DNA of 64,000 bases from a bacterium 1XD21-13. GTDB lineage: Bacteria; Bacillota; Clostridia; Lachnospirales; Lachnospiraceae. The notes below the pieces were generated by a model. It saw only the letters and a list, made by a program, of their open reading frames with translations. It searched no databases and was not told the origin of the DNA. Shown here piece after piece: positions 34,501 through 43,509 of this stretch. Each line of letters starts with the position of its first letter. Positions within the stretch are counted from its first letter, which is position 1. The position numbers and the translations under genes are program-made. The DNA lies in NCBI GenBank assembly GCA_009917555.1, contig QZDX01000014.1, positions 1-64,000 on the forward strand. The letters run 5' to 3'.

Positions 34501-36034
34501 GAATGTATCCGGATTGCAGCCCTGGGTGCCAAGAGACGATGAAAAGGACGAAGAAGGCAATCTGGCAACTGCTCCCCGGGATGCAGGATGGTATATCATT
34601 AAGGCCAGGGTGCCTGCCAACAGAGATTATATAGGAGAGACCAGACTTCACTATATCCATGTGGAACCCAAGAATCTGACTGTTTCCGTAAAAAATCAGC
34701 ATAAGCCTTATGGTGCAAAGGACCCGGATGAATGGAGTGGTTTCCTGATATCCAATGATGTCAATGAGGCGGCAAGTGATCTCTATGTGGTGGAAGGGCT
34801 TCTGGATATAGACAACGGAAAGATGAAAGGTGAAATAACCCGTGTGGATGATGACAAGGGTGAAGAGTGCGGCAGATATGAGATTAAGATAACCGCCTGG
34901 GCAGAGGATGGAGATCCCACCAGAGATAATTATAAGATTGATACGAGAAAAGGCATCGGAACACTGACCATTGATCAGCGGGAGTTGGAGTGGGATGCAG
35001 AGAAGCTGTTCCTGGTCATTACAGATGATGATACCGTATCCGTAGTAGGCGGACTGAAGACAGATTACCGCTTGGTTGATGGTGAAAACAAGGCGGATGT
35101 AGAAGATGCACTTAAGGATGACGACGTAGTGGCGGTCTACGACAAGCTGGATCTGAGTTCCGACAAAGGCAAGATTACCATAGATAAGCTGCGTCTGGGC
35201 GGTGCAGATAAGGACAATTATGTGATTCAGAGCAAGAGTTTTTCTGTTCCGGCTAACAGTGTGTATAAGATATCCGTGAAAACAGGAACCATTGATTCCA
35301 CTACAATGACAAAGCTGAAAGACCATGGTACACAGTACAGTACGGAAGATCAGGTAATTAAGGCTTTGGAATCACAGTTGGAGTCTCAGGGAGCAAAGCG
35401 TAATAATACCGCTGTATACGACATCATACTTACCAAGGCCAATGGCGATCCTTTGTCGGAGGCAGAGATAGAGGAATTCCCCTGGGGTGCACTGACCGTT
35501 ACGGTACCTTTCCCGGCAGGAACCTCCCGGGCAACTTCCTTTGCGGCAGCCCATATGATTACGGAGAAGACCAATCTGGACGGCCCTAATAAGAGCCCTG
35601 GTAATCTGGAAACACGTACATGGAATCAGGTTGCTACCGTGGAGGATGGAGTTCGCTTCCAGTTGGAAAGCTTATCTCCGATTGCTATTGGGTGGGCGAC
35701 AACAACTAACAATCCAAATAATCCGAACGATCCAAATGGTGGTAATAATGGCTCCAATAATGGAAATAATGGAACTAATGGTGGCACCAATGGTTCGGGC
35801 TCAGGAAACCAGGGAAACAATTCTGGAAATAATAACAATAATAACAATAGTAACAATAAGGCTACCAATAGCAATACAACAAAAGCAACTAACTCAAACG
35901 CAACACGCACAACAGGTGTAAAAACCGGTGATCCCGCACAGATTGCATTCTATAGTATTGCGACTTTGATTGCATGCCTGCTGTTGATACTTATCATATT
36001 CCTGATAAGAGCACAGTTTAGAAGAAAAGATTAA
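31562..36034 (+). CDS. Giant cell-surface protein with beta-helix-like and MBG-like regions
   Basis: The 1490-residue protein starts at ATG 31562 (AAAGGAGAGG upstream; the ATG at 31526 lacks a site). A signal peptide (WVAMGLVLMSGSAGISVMAS) is followed by a linker, and then about residues 230-580 by short repeating strands rich in Asn, Gly and Thr (NINIMTRNTVNL; NDGTINISLQANI; NSGKINTDENSRF) that look like a parallel beta-helix. Near residue 1035 KNLTVSVKNQHKPYGAKDPD matches an MBG-type extracellular domain. Residues about 1380-1455 are almost pure Asn/Gly/Ser/Thr. The end is GVKTGDPAQIA, a hydrophobic span and RAQFRRKD, a sorting-signal-like tail without canonical LPXTG. Binding partner unknown. 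Confidence 0.85.
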   Translation: MKKWRIWLRRTAWVAMGLVLMSGSAGISVMASDISETGTPQDRIVSEENGENTESDMTLIVKSFDSLDPEIQTQHLKAGEEPVLPDTLGVTVAIKSQAQEEKKAEGLGASNVVYTVGEISRLPEDQITLSGVQWELASTSESNNGTTHNYTPVAPTAYGEYDVEVLDAVAMAPSIQAMWAGTPTAQGNNTGRAVQTPSDAEEEYFIDSNGLEVAGSEKAFAAWSTKADRIEIQEPGKYTISGTLKWDEPDKHVSSTDSFIEIQKPGDYTFVLSGLTIDISAENYESIFSIPKGANVNIMTRNTVNLTALEFDNYQHSIINDGTINISLQANINCTGKIQNSGKINTDENSRFKVAGYFTNDGSVTVSQSSEMETYSFTNNGTLEVNGKNPTGGDVSSLQVKGRLQNSKGRTVTLNEGSLTISEAVELKEGQTELDWLIVNEGTFVMKSGSTASTRDIENASGAVLTVNGEKTALTASGKVSTAGDITVDEGGKMSAATLENGGKLTVGKGPLNSGTVTITSTVGGNINTGTIVVEANSVLNKAGNTSTVTLENNEPGTLTIKGDLCLGSGSTELSLAGNGTFIFAGLTDNILHLPENYGLDYTGEPQTEDVAGLSPHIVDSTAVIEDPENPDNPPKPVNKNGGVVTIEQELKSFHGVDFTVKVKAQLETIMLTRAKRDANTSDGWKPGVEGVDSTDPTITTIDVTNGKRILEPGHYELIYENTEVPDQTASVEFDMTEWSIVLDTSRGADDVVKEMDPDNASDYAVYENKNDINCTVRVAIFNEKDARVGKVTLYWDAYDRVITTDEKPSSKSVDIPIDEYGRGTANITIPLAKGTEDYILPPPLDDDPSTWETEDFAYGNPYRLTAVYESQDGNWYHTGTPAGKDDPHYELLTDHADGTLAGWYADKKLIIIRQKPNLQFTSNYYTNTDGLLTYNGEPLRMPEVAKDDIRCESDKDSLEYEWYKGLETQVMTAYETQTVNVSGLQPWVPRDDEKDEEGNLATAPRDAGWYIIKARVPANRDYIGETRLHYIHVEPKNLTVSVKNQHKPYGAKDPDEWSGFLISNDVNEAASDLYVVEGLLDIDNGKMKGEITRVDDDKGEECGRYEIKITAWAEDGDPTRDNYKIDTRKGIGTLTIDQRELEWDAEKLFLVITDDDTVSVVGGLKTDYRLVDGENKADVEDALKDDDVVAVYDKLDLSSDKGKITIDKLRLGGADKDNYVIQSKSFSVPANSVYKISVKTGTIDSTTMTKLKDHGTQYSTEDQVIKALESQLESQGAKRNNTAVYDIILTKANGDPLSEAEIEEFPWGALTVTVPFPAGTSRATSFAAAHMITEKTNLDGPNKSPGNLETRTWNQVATVEDGVRFQLESLSPIAIGWATTTNNPNNPNDPNGGNNGSNNGNNGTNGGTNGSGSGNQGNNSGNNNNNNNSNNKATNSNTTKATNSNATRTTGVKTGDPAQIAFYSIATLIACLLLILIIFLIRAQFRRKD

Positions 36035-36045
36035 AAAATTAGTAG

Positions 36046-36080
36046 AAAGCCTGTCAAAGCAGAGAACTTTGGCAGGCTTT
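36046..36080 (+). terminator. Terminator after second surface protein
   Basis: AAAGCCTGTCAAAG (36046-36059) pairs with CTTTGGCAGGCTTT (36067-36080), with one G-T pair and a 7-base loop. A T-rich stretch follows at about 36088. Confidence 0.75.
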
Positions 36081-36261
36081 ACTTATATACTTTTTTATCC
36101 TCCAAGAACCACAAAAACCCCGAAAAATCCATAATTGTAATCCTTATCAGAAAAAAATTTAATGGAGAAATTAATGGATGAAGTAATACAATAAAAGTTA
36201 TGAAATAAAAAAAGGATGTTTGCCGTGGTTCATTTAGGAAACACCCATATGGAGGAGTCAA

Positions 36262-39200
36262 TTGAAAATGAAACAAAGGATGCTAAGTTTGCTGCTTTGC
36301 TGTGTCATTTTTTGTTCTGCATTTTCAGGGGATACGTTGACTGGGAAGGCAAAAGAAAAATCGCAGGAGGATTCTTGTAGTTTAGAAGTTCATAAGCATA
36401 CAGAAGAGTGTTATCAGCTGGAGACCCATTGTCTCTACCAGGATGAGGACGAGGCTGGAAGCCCACCTGAGGCTGGCGAAGTGCATACATGTACAGAGGA
36501 AAGCGGATGTGTAACACGGGTGCTGGTTTGCTCTTATGCTGAGAATGAGGAGGAAGAAACGGTTCCAGGGGATGAGGGGGAAAAGGACCTAGGGAACGAA
36601 GGAGAACAGGTAACAGAGGACAATAAGGAGCCGGAAGGTGAAGAGGAGCCTGCGGTTATTTTGTCGTGGGAATGGATAGATGAGGAGGAAGTACTTGTCT
36701 GGAGCGATGAGCTGGATCAGTGGGGCTTAGGCCTTCCAGGTGCCAGCGAAGAAAATCCGGTGACAGCAGAGAACTTGGCAGAGATACTGCCGGCATCCAT
36801 AACAGCCAGTTTGGGAGAGGAACAGACAGAGATTCTGATACTGGACTGGGATTTTAGTGTGCTCCCGGAGGAAGGTGTGAAGGAAGGGAGCTATGAACTG
36901 ACAGCTGGTCTGCCGGAGGGATATGTGCTTGGGGATGAGGCTGCGGAATTGAGGGTTGCGCTAGAAATAAGTGGAGGAATGGTATATCCGGATATAGTTC
37001 AGGCAGTTGATCCCGTTCCAGGTCAGGTGGATAAGTTTGTAAACGAGTGGGAATATGTATGGGAATATGAGTTTAAAGGTAGCTCGAAAGTTAAAATAGA
37101 AAACTATCGCTATTTTGCAGATTACTATTTGACAATCAACTCATCTAAGTTGGATGAAGAGATCTTAATTCAAAAATTGAAGGCTACACTTCCTAAAAAA
37201 ATATTTTGTAAGGGAAGTAATAGTAATAATAGTTTAATTAATGCAGGGTTTATATATGGAGAAAAGCAGGACCCCTCTTATGGTAAAGTGGAAGGGTATG
37301 TAAACATTGAATGGAATGTTGAAGAGGTTGTTAAAGGGAGTGGTTCTGTCAGTGAGGGAAAACAGTTTATCTTTGATGCTATGCCAATTTCAAACGAAGG
37401 TTATCGAATTCGCGTAAACACAAATGATCCAGATTGGGATGATTCAAAGGGTGATGAGGCAGATACTGCAGAAACGAAAGGAGTTTTGAATTTTACGGTT
37501 ACTCTGCATGACATGCCTTTGGAAGGACATATTATTTCAAGTGTCAATCCGGCAAACACTACGGTTAACTTATTTGACTATTGGGTAGATGCAGATGGAG
37601 CTACAAAGGCAGATGATATTTTGGCTAAAAATGATGTACATGTAAATGCATCAGGGGTGGCCGTAGATCGAACAGGGGTTGATGACTGGGACAAAGGGAT
37701 CAACAAGGGGCGCCTGTTTCTTTTTGGTGATGGGAATATTCATGCGGGATTTTGGAATAAAGGAGCAGGAGCTGGCACGGCTTATGGTAAAAAATATGCT
37801 GGTATGTCAGGGATTGTAGAACGCGTTCTAAAAGATGGTTATCCTTTTATTAATATGGGCGAAAAAGATAGGCAGATAGCTGATTATGATGGAATTTCTG
37901 ATTATAATCTTTGTGGTGATCATGATAATGAAAAAGGTACTGCTCATACTAGTATAAACCCCAAAAATATCAGTGATATAGTAAGTAAAAAATGGGAAGA
38001 TTCTAAAAATACAGCTTCATTGGATTATCTATTTGATCCTAAAATAAGCCATACCAATAAACGTTCTTATGAGAATGTAAAGGGTTTGTTTCAGATAGAC
38101 AACAATGGTTATTATTATTATGATATGCGGCGGAATTTTGCTGAGTATGATAAAGGAAGTAATCAATTCATTCTTTATGATGCACCAGCTGTAGATCGTA
38201 CAGATGCAAATTATGAAGGTGGAGATTTTAGTGGAGGGAGAAGCATTGGTAATTTTTTCCCTTTTAACACAGGGATACAAGTTTTTGATACCATTACAAT
38301 AGATGCGGCAACAAACGAGGAAAAACTTTCTAATAGTAAGTGTGTTCAAAGCAGTAATCTAAAAACAAATGGAAATTATATGAACCACCACCTGGGTATG
38401 ACAATAAATATTGACTTCCGTCAGCCCTTGAACGGAAAGATTAATACAGGAGCTGAAACAACCACTCCTATGACCTTTCAATTTTCTGGTGATGATGATG
38501 TATGGATCTTTATTGATGATGTATTGGTATTGGATTTAGGCGGTATTCACAGTGAGATTTATGGGACTATTGACTTTTCAGATGGAACTATTCGTGTAGG
38601 ACAAAGCTGGAAGACAAATGGATTTCCCTATAAGTCAGATGGTACGGTAGATCTGTCGAAATTATATGCTGATGCTGTGCCTACGGAAACGACAACTTTA
38701 CTGGAACAATTTAAGAAGGCAGGCAAAGAGGATACCACTCTTTGGAACGGAGATACCTTCGCCAGCAACACCAGCCACACCTTGAAAATGTTCTACCTGG
38801 AGCGCGGCAACTACGATTCCAGCCTGGCCTTACGTTTTAACCTTCAGACCCCTCTCTACCAGCAGGTAAAGAAGGTAGATCAAAGCGGCGCTCCTCTGTC
38901 GGGGGTGGAGTTTAACCTTTATCCGGCAACAGAGAAAAATGTAGGAGCCAATGATCCGGGTGCCATAGAGTGCTTCTATACGGACCACACTGTCGCTGGC
39001 AATCAAACCTTCTATGTAAAACAGCTGGAAGATTCCTCTTTGATTCATCTGAAGACAGCCTCAGACGGCACCTCCAGATTTCTTGATGAGGCAGGGAACT
39101 ATTTTAACTTTGCTGATCGGGGAGCATCCTATTATATACTAAAGGAAGCCAAAACCCCAACCGGATATCGTAAGATGCCGGTAGATATTGTGCTATACTA

Positions 39201-41622
39201 CGACCCTGCTACCTCTATGCTGTCAGTGGCCAATCGCTGGACAACCGGTGCCTACGCCTGCTCGGTAGTTCATATTGCTGGAACAGGAAGCTTAAATTAT
39301 GGGCGGTTTAAGGATAATGATGTTGAAAGGTCGGATAAAACCGTTAATCATGAGAAACAAAAGGATAGTCTGGTGATAGCTGTACCGCTGTTGCACCGTA
39401 AACAGGCGGACGTGTGGGAACCTCTATATGGCAGCAATCTATATGGCTTCACTGTGTCTGAAATAAGGAACGGAGATTTTCAAAAAGCGGTACTATATGC
39501 TGCACTCATGCAGACGGCAGACGATAGACTGCCCAATTGGAACCTCACTTGGGATGCAGACAATCTCCGCTTGTCAGGTACGCTCAATGATTTGCCAGGC
39601 TTGGCTAACCGCTACACGTTCATGAATCCCACTGGCGGTGATATGCAGATGCTCTATGGAATTATTGAGCCGGAAGCTTTGGAGGCTCTTGGAATCCAGG
39701 GAAGCGATGCAGAAGAGCGCTATGCTGCTCTTGGCAGATATGTAAGGGAGCACGAAATTGATGATGCTATTTCCAAGATTATAAATACAAAAATTGTTGA
39801 CTCAGAGAGCGGTAATGGCTTTAGCCTGTTGAATCGAGGACAATTCAGCCGGGATTTCCGTTCACTTATCTATATTCCCAACGAACAGCGGGAGCTGTGG
39901 GTTATGAAGATTGATCAGAATGGAATCCCTCGCAATGGTGCCAGATTTGGACTATATAACAATCCGCAGTGTACGGGAACGCCGGTGGCACAGGGCACCA
40001 CAGGAACGGTAAATGAGCAGGAGGGAACGCTTATTTTCTCGCCTGCCAATAACAACAGTTCGGGACATGCTCAGATAGGCTGGGAATCACAGGGGAGAAC
40101 TCATTATTATCTCAAGGAAATGTCGGCACCGTCTGGGTGCGAGATGAACAATACCGTTATTCCCATTGTGGTAGGAGCCTATTCCATCTATGCTGATGCA
40201 GGCACCCAATGGGATGGAGTGTCCGTGATGGCAGGCGTGGGACGGCTGACACAGGTTATGCGCCAATATGCTATGGCTGATAATGTAGATATTACCCTTC
40301 GGGATATTACAGCCATTCAACAGCAGCAGCCCTCATCTAAGAGTGAGGTTTTTCCAGGAGATTGGGAGGATGCTATCCTGAGTGGAACAGGAGTTCCCCG
40401 TTCTATGAATCTGCATTTTGGGAAAAATACGGTCATTGATTATGGACTCCATAATGAGGATGGTGGAGAGCTATACAAACCTTATTTTATTACAGATACA
40501 GGATTTATTCGGGCGCGTGTGCAGCAGAACTGGGAAGCTTTGAATAATGATATTTATGAAGGCGCATCAAATGATGCCAATAAGGACAATCTGGGAAATG
40601 CGGATATCACGAATCTGTTCAGCCTGCTCAATATTGTGGTAGTAACAGACCCCACGACCCAGGACACCAACACTGGCCGTCTGGCAATAAGCAAAACAGT
40701 CAGCGGTGCAGGTTCTGAATCCGATTTTACAAAAAACTTCATATTTACTGTCCGCTTAACGGACAAGGACGGAAAGGAGCTTCCCGGAAAATATTATTTT
40801 TATGGCACAGACAAAGCAGGGTATATTTCCAGCGGCGAGGAGTTCCCGCTTCATCATGACGAGCAGATCACGATCCTGGGAATTCCGGCAGGGACAAGGT
40901 TTACTGTCACAGAAAAAACAGATTCAGCTCAGGGATGGTATGTGCTTCCGGAGACAGGTACAGTCAGTGAAGAGATTATCCGAGATGCCACATCCTTTGC
41001 ACCCTTTTTTAACAGCAGGAATCCCTGGGGAGATGTTGGCGTCCTTATTGTACATAAGGCGGTAGCCGGAAGCGGGGACAGGACAAAGGAATTTACATTT
41101 ACCATAGCTTTTACAGATGAGGATGGAAATACGCTGGCAGAAAGCTTTCCCTATACCGGTGAAAAAAGCGGGACGATTTCCAGCGGGGACAGCGTAAAGC
41201 TGCGCCACGATGAACACATCGTAATATCCGGTCTGCCTGTGGGTACGCAGTATACTGTATCGGAGGAAGAGGCAGATCAGGATGGTTATGTTACTAGTTC
41301 CCGGGGAGAAAGCGGTGTCATTGTAAATAAGGAGGTTCACACGGCAATCTTTATCAATCGGAAGGAAGGAGTGAGGCCGCCCGCTCCCGATCCGGGCAAG
41401 CCTTCCAATCCCGGCGGCAGATCCGGTGATGGCTCCGGTCCGTCTCCAACACATTCCGTAGATCCGGTAAAAACAGGGGATATGACAAAGCTTTGGGGAT
41501 TTTTGATCGTAATGGTTTTGGGCGGATTGGGATTCCTTGGCTTCACGCTTTGGAAGAAGCCTCAAAAGAATTATGTAAAATGGATTCAAGAGAAGGCGGA
41601 AAGCTTGAAGAATAAAAATTAA
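36262..41622 (+). CDS. Giant SpaA-repeat surface protein with fibro-slime domain
   Basis: This protein is 1786 residues long. TTG at 36262 fits GGAGGAG spacing best; ATG 36268 is the alternative. After the signal peptide come His/Cys motifs (HKHTEECY; HTCTEESGC) found in Lachnospiraceae surface proteins, then an acidic linker. Residues about 711-780 match a fibro-slime/PA14-like domain: MTFQFSGDDDVWIFIDDVLV then DLGGIHSEIYGTIDF. SpaA-like domains follow (VKKVDQSGAPLSGVEFNLYP; LWVMKIDQNGIPRNGARFGL), then two DUF7601-like domains (about 1471-1590 and 1593-1700, each with ISKTVSG or VHKAVAG starts). The tail is VKTGDMTKLWG, a membrane span and a long basic segment. The 37.08-38.7 kb part of the gene is more AT-rich than the rest. 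Confidence 0.86.
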   Translation: MKMKQRMLSLLLCCVIFCSAFSGDTLTGKAKEKSQEDSCSLEVHKHTEECYQLETHCLYQDEDEAGSPPEAGEVHTCTEESGCVTRVLVCSYAENEEEETVPGDEGEKDLGNEGEQVTEDNKEPEGEEEPAVILSWEWIDEEEVLVWSDELDQWGLGLPGASEENPVTAENLAEILPASITASLGEEQTEILILDWDFSVLPEEGVKEGSYELTAGLPEGYVLGDEAAELRVALEISGGMVYPDIVQAVDPVPGQVDKFVNEWEYVWEYEFKGSSKVKIENYRYFADYYLTINSSKLDEEILIQKLKATLPKKIFCKGSNSNNSLINAGFIYGEKQDPSYGKVEGYVNIEWNVEEVVKGSGSVSEGKQFIFDAMPISNEGYRIRVNTNDPDWDDSKGDEADTAETKGVLNFTVTLHDMPLEGHIISSVNPANTTVNLFDYWVDADGATKADDILAKNDVHVNASGVAVDRTGVDDWDKGINKGRLFLFGDGNIHAGFWNKGAGAGTAYGKKYAGMSGIVERVLKDGYPFINMGEKDRQIADYDGISDYNLCGDHDNEKGTAHTSINPKNISDIVSKKWEDSKNTASLDYLFDPKISHTNKRSYENVKGLFQIDNNGYYYYDMRRNFAEYDKGSNQFILYDAPAVDRTDANYEGGDFSGGRSIGNFFPFNTGIQVFDTITIDAATNEEKLSNSKCVQSSNLKTNGNYMNHHLGMTINIDFRQPLNGKINTGAETTTPMTFQFSGDDDVWIFIDDVLVLDLGGIHSEIYGTIDFSDGTIRVGQSWKTNGFPYKSDGTVDLSKLYADAVPTETTTLLEQFKKAGKEDTTLWNGDTFASNTSHTLKMFYLERGNYDSSLALRFNLQTPLYQQVKKVDQSGAPLSGVEFNLYPATEKNVGANDPGAIECFYTDHTVAGNQTFYVKQLEDSSLIHLKTASDGTSRFLDEAGNYFNFADRGASYYILKEAKTPTGYRKMPVDIVLYYDPATSMLSVANRWTTGAYACSVVHIAGTGSLNYGRFKDNDVERSDKTVNHEKQKDSLVIAVPLLHRKQADVWEPLYGSNLYGFTVSEIRNGDFQKAVLYAALMQTADDRLPNWNLTWDADNLRLSGTLNDLPGLANRYTFMNPTGGDMQMLYGIIEPEALEALGIQGSDAEERYAALGRYVREHEIDDAISKIINTKIVDSESGNGFSLLNRGQFSRDFRSLIYIPNEQRELWVMKIDQNGIPRNGARFGLYNNPQCTGTPVAQGTTGTVNEQEGTLIFSPANNNSSGHAQIGWESQGRTHYYLKEMSAPSGCEMNNTVIPIVVGAYSIYADAGTQWDGVSVMAGVGRLTQVMRQYAMADNVDITLRDITAIQQQQPSSKSEVFPGDWEDAILSGTGVPRSMNLHFGKNTVIDYGLHNEDGGELYKPYFITDTGFIRARVQQNWEALNNDIYEGASNDANKDNLGNADITNLFSLLNIVVVTDPTTQDTNTGRLAISKTVSGAGSESDFTKNFIFTVRLTDKDGKELPGKYYFYGTDKAGYISSGEEFPLHHDEQITILGIPAGTRFTVTEKTDSAQGWYVLPETGTVSEEIIRDATSFAPFFNSRNPWGDVGVLIVHKAVAGSGDRTKEFTFTIAFTDEDGNTLAESFPYTGEKSGTISSGDSVKLRHDEHIVISGLPVGTQYTVSEEEADQDGYVTSSRGESGVIVNKEVHTAIFINRKEGVRPPAPDPGKPSNPGGRSGDGSGPSPTHSVDPVKTGDMTKLWGFLIVMVLGGLGFLGFTLWKKPQKNYVKWIQEKAESLKNKN

Positions 41623-41638
41623 CAGACAATATGTACTC

Positions 41639-41671
41639 CAGGAGGTGCTATATGCATCTCCTGATTTTTTT
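41639..41671 (+). terminator. Terminator after third surface protein
   Basis: CAGGAGGTGC (41639-41648) pairs with GCATCTCCTG (41654-41663) with one G-T pair, followed by ATTTTTTTAG. Confidence 0.85.
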
Positions 41672-41676
41672 AGCTT

Positions 41677-42474
41677 TCAGAACCGTTTCAGACAATACTT
41701 TTCCACAAGATTAATAGCTTGATACAGAATCATAGCCATTACACAGAGAATCACAATGGACATCAGCACCATGTCGAGCTGGAACACCTGACTCCCATAA
41801 ATAATCAAATACCCCAGCCCCCGTCTGCTTCCGATAAACTCCCCAATCACCACTCCAACCAGGCAAAGTCCGATATTCACCTTCATGGTATTGATGAAGA
41901 TAGGTATGGAGCTTGGAAGAACGACCCGGCGAAGCACATCTCTTCGGTTGCCGCCTAAGGTGTAAATAAGCTTGATCTTCTCCGGGTCCACCTCAGAAAA
42001 TCCCGTATAAATCGTTAAAATACTTCCAAACACAGCCACCGACATACCGGCTACAATGATGGTCTTCATATTGGCCCCCAGCCACACAATGAGAAGGGGA
42101 GCCAGAGCGGATTTGGGCAGGCTGTTCAGGACAACCAGATAGGGCTCCAGAATCCGGGAGAGGCTGTGAAAGAGCCATAGCACAATGGCAACGAGCAGAC
42201 TGAACAGGAAGACCAGAAGAAAGCTAAGCAGTGTTTCTGCCAGGGTAATGCCCGTGTGCAGAAAGATCGAGTGATCCGCTGCCATGGAGACAAACATCCG
42301 GTAAACCCGGCTGGGACTGCTGAAAATAAAAGCATCAATGAGATGAAGCCTGGCACTGATCTCCCAGACAAGCAGAAAGAGAAGGAAAATAAAAATACGG
42401 GCAAGAGTAATGGCCCGCAGCCTCCGCCTTCTCTGTTCCAGGAAACTTTGTTGTGCAAGGGATGGTTCAGCCAC
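41677..42474 (-). CDS. ABC transporter permease, SsuC/TauC family
   Basis: This 265-residue protein has about six membrane spans and the binding-protein-dependent permease signature: the EAA-like loop is IYTLGGNRRDVLRRVVLPSS. VWEISARLHLIDAFIFSSPS at the N-terminus is typical of permeases for nitrate, sulfonate, taurine or thiamine precursors. Its start overlaps the end of the ATPase gene upstream by 8 bases. Because that ATPase is split by an island, the transporter should not work in this state. No binding-protein gene is present in the locus. Confidence 0.9.
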   Translation of the reverse strand: MAEPSLAQQSFLEQRRRRLRAITLARIFIFLLFLLVWEISARLHLIDAFIFSSPSRVYRMFVSMAADHSIFLHTGITLAETLLSFLLVFLFSLLVAIVLWLFHSLSRILEPYLVVLNSLPKSALAPLLIVWLGANMKTIIVAGMSVAVFGSILTIYTGFSEVDPEKIKLIYTLGGNRRDVLRRVVLPSSIPIFINTMKVNIGLCLVGVVIGEFIGSRRGLGYLIIYGSQVFQLDMVLMSIVILCVMAMILYQAINLVEKYCLKRF

Positions 42475-43096
42475 TTGTATTCAGCTCCTTCCATATGAGA
42501 TTAAAGTAATCCTTGAATTCCGGCGCATTTCTGGAACCCATGGGTGTGCGATTCTCCATATGGAAAACTACCGGAACCAGCCGCTGTACATGACCGGGAC
42601 GCTTGGAGAGCACCAGGACCTGATCCGCCATACTGATAGCCTCGGACAGATCGTGTGTGACCAGAATTGCCGTTTTTTCCTCCTTTTTGATAATTCCGGC
42701 AATGTCATCGCAGACGGATAATCTTGTCTGGTAGTCCAAAGCAGAAAAGGGCTCATCCAAAAGCAGCAGATCCGGTTCCAGAGCCAGAGTGCGTATGAGA
42801 GCGGCCCGCTGGCGCATACCTCCGGAGAGCTGGGAGGGTCTTGCGTCCTTAAAGGCCGAGAGACCGTAGGCATCCAGCATGTGGTTCACGGAGGATACAT
42901 GCTCCGGGGTTAGCTTTTTTTGTATCTCCAAGCCAAGGGTCACGTTGCTGTAGACGGTGCGCCACTCAAACAGATGATCCTTTTGCAGCATATATCCAAT
43001 GTTAGCGCCAGCCTCTCTAAGAGGCCTTCCCAGAAAAGAGATCGTGCCTTCCTCTGGCTCCAGAAGGCCGCAGATAAGTGAGAGCAGTGTAGATTT
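42467..43096 (-). pseudogene. ABC ATPase, C-terminal part (split by island)
   Basis: Read on the minus strand, the frame starts at the Walker A lysine codon (43096-43094), KSTLLSLICGLLEPEEGTIS, and runs to the normal end. LSGGMRQRAALIRTL is the ABC signature and PDLLLLDEPFSALD the Walker B. The first 46 codons are missing here and lie at 59537-59674. Joined to them, the product is a normal 255-residue SsuB/TauB-type ATPase. An internal ATG at 42991 would give 174 residues without Walker A, which cannot bind ATP normally. Confidence 0.92.
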
Positions 43097-43119
43097 ACCG
43101 ATGGTTTATAAATGGAAAC
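43095..43119. other. attL: left island junction
   Basis: TTACC (43095-43099) is shared with the right junction. From C43099 rightwards, the 21 bases to 43119 (CGATGGT, seven variable bases, TGGAAAC) form one arm of attP. Leftwards lies the ABC ATPase sequence. The crossover is inferred at TT (43095-43096). Confidence 0.85.
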
Positions 43120-43182
43120 TTTTCAGGCAAAGAAGAAGTCGGAAGGGCTCACAGGAGCACTAGGGGAAAGAGGACAAGGGGT

Positions 43183-43431
43183 ATGTGCATAGGATGTAAC
43201 ACGGTTAAAAGGAAGGGCTGTGGGTATATGAGAAGGCATACCGTACATTGTTGCATAGAGGGAGATAAGAAGGAGGCAAGAAAAATCGTGTATCAGGCCG
43301 CGAATCAGTGTTTTACGGAGAAAATCGAGAGGTTTTTGAAGGAAAGCGGGTGGGAGAAGGAAATGCAGATAGCATTGCTGGATCGGCTCATTGACAGCCT
43401 GAGGGCGGGGGAGAATACCCATAGGGGGTAA
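43183..43431 (+). CDS. Left-end ORF, possible alternative recombinase C-terminus
   Basis: The 82-codon frame begins MCIGCNTVKRKGCGYMRRHT, with five Cys in the first half, and continues with amphipathic helices (KKEARKIVYQAANQCFTEKI; WEKEMQIALLDRLIDSL). The ATG has no proper ribosome site. The frame is open upstream to the island end, and in a circular island it would join the recombinase gene in frame across attP (CAT TAC CGA TGG). It may thus be the last exon-like part of the recombinase in the circular form. No named family is recognised. It may also be translated on its own at low level. Confidence 0.5.
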   Translation: MCIGCNTVKRKGCGYMRRHTVHCCIEGDKKEARKIVYQAANQCFTEKIERFLKESGWEKEMQIALLDRLIDSLRAGENTHRG

Positions 43432-43445
43432 AGTTCTAATATCCC

Positions 43446-43474
43446 TTGTTTTCCCAAAGTGGATGTATTATAAT
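43446..43474 (+). promoter_or_regulatory. Promoter of LacI-family gene
   Basis: TTGTTT (43446-43451) and TATAAT (43469-43474) are 17 bp apart, 36 bp before the start codon. Confidence 0.75.
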
Positions 43475-43509
43475 AAAAATATTCTTTAGAGTTAACGGGG
43501 GAAGAGTGT

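Noticed and set aside
34055-35326. 423-codon minus-strand open frame
   Set aside because: It is a shadow of the second surface protein gene; no family motif and no start signal.
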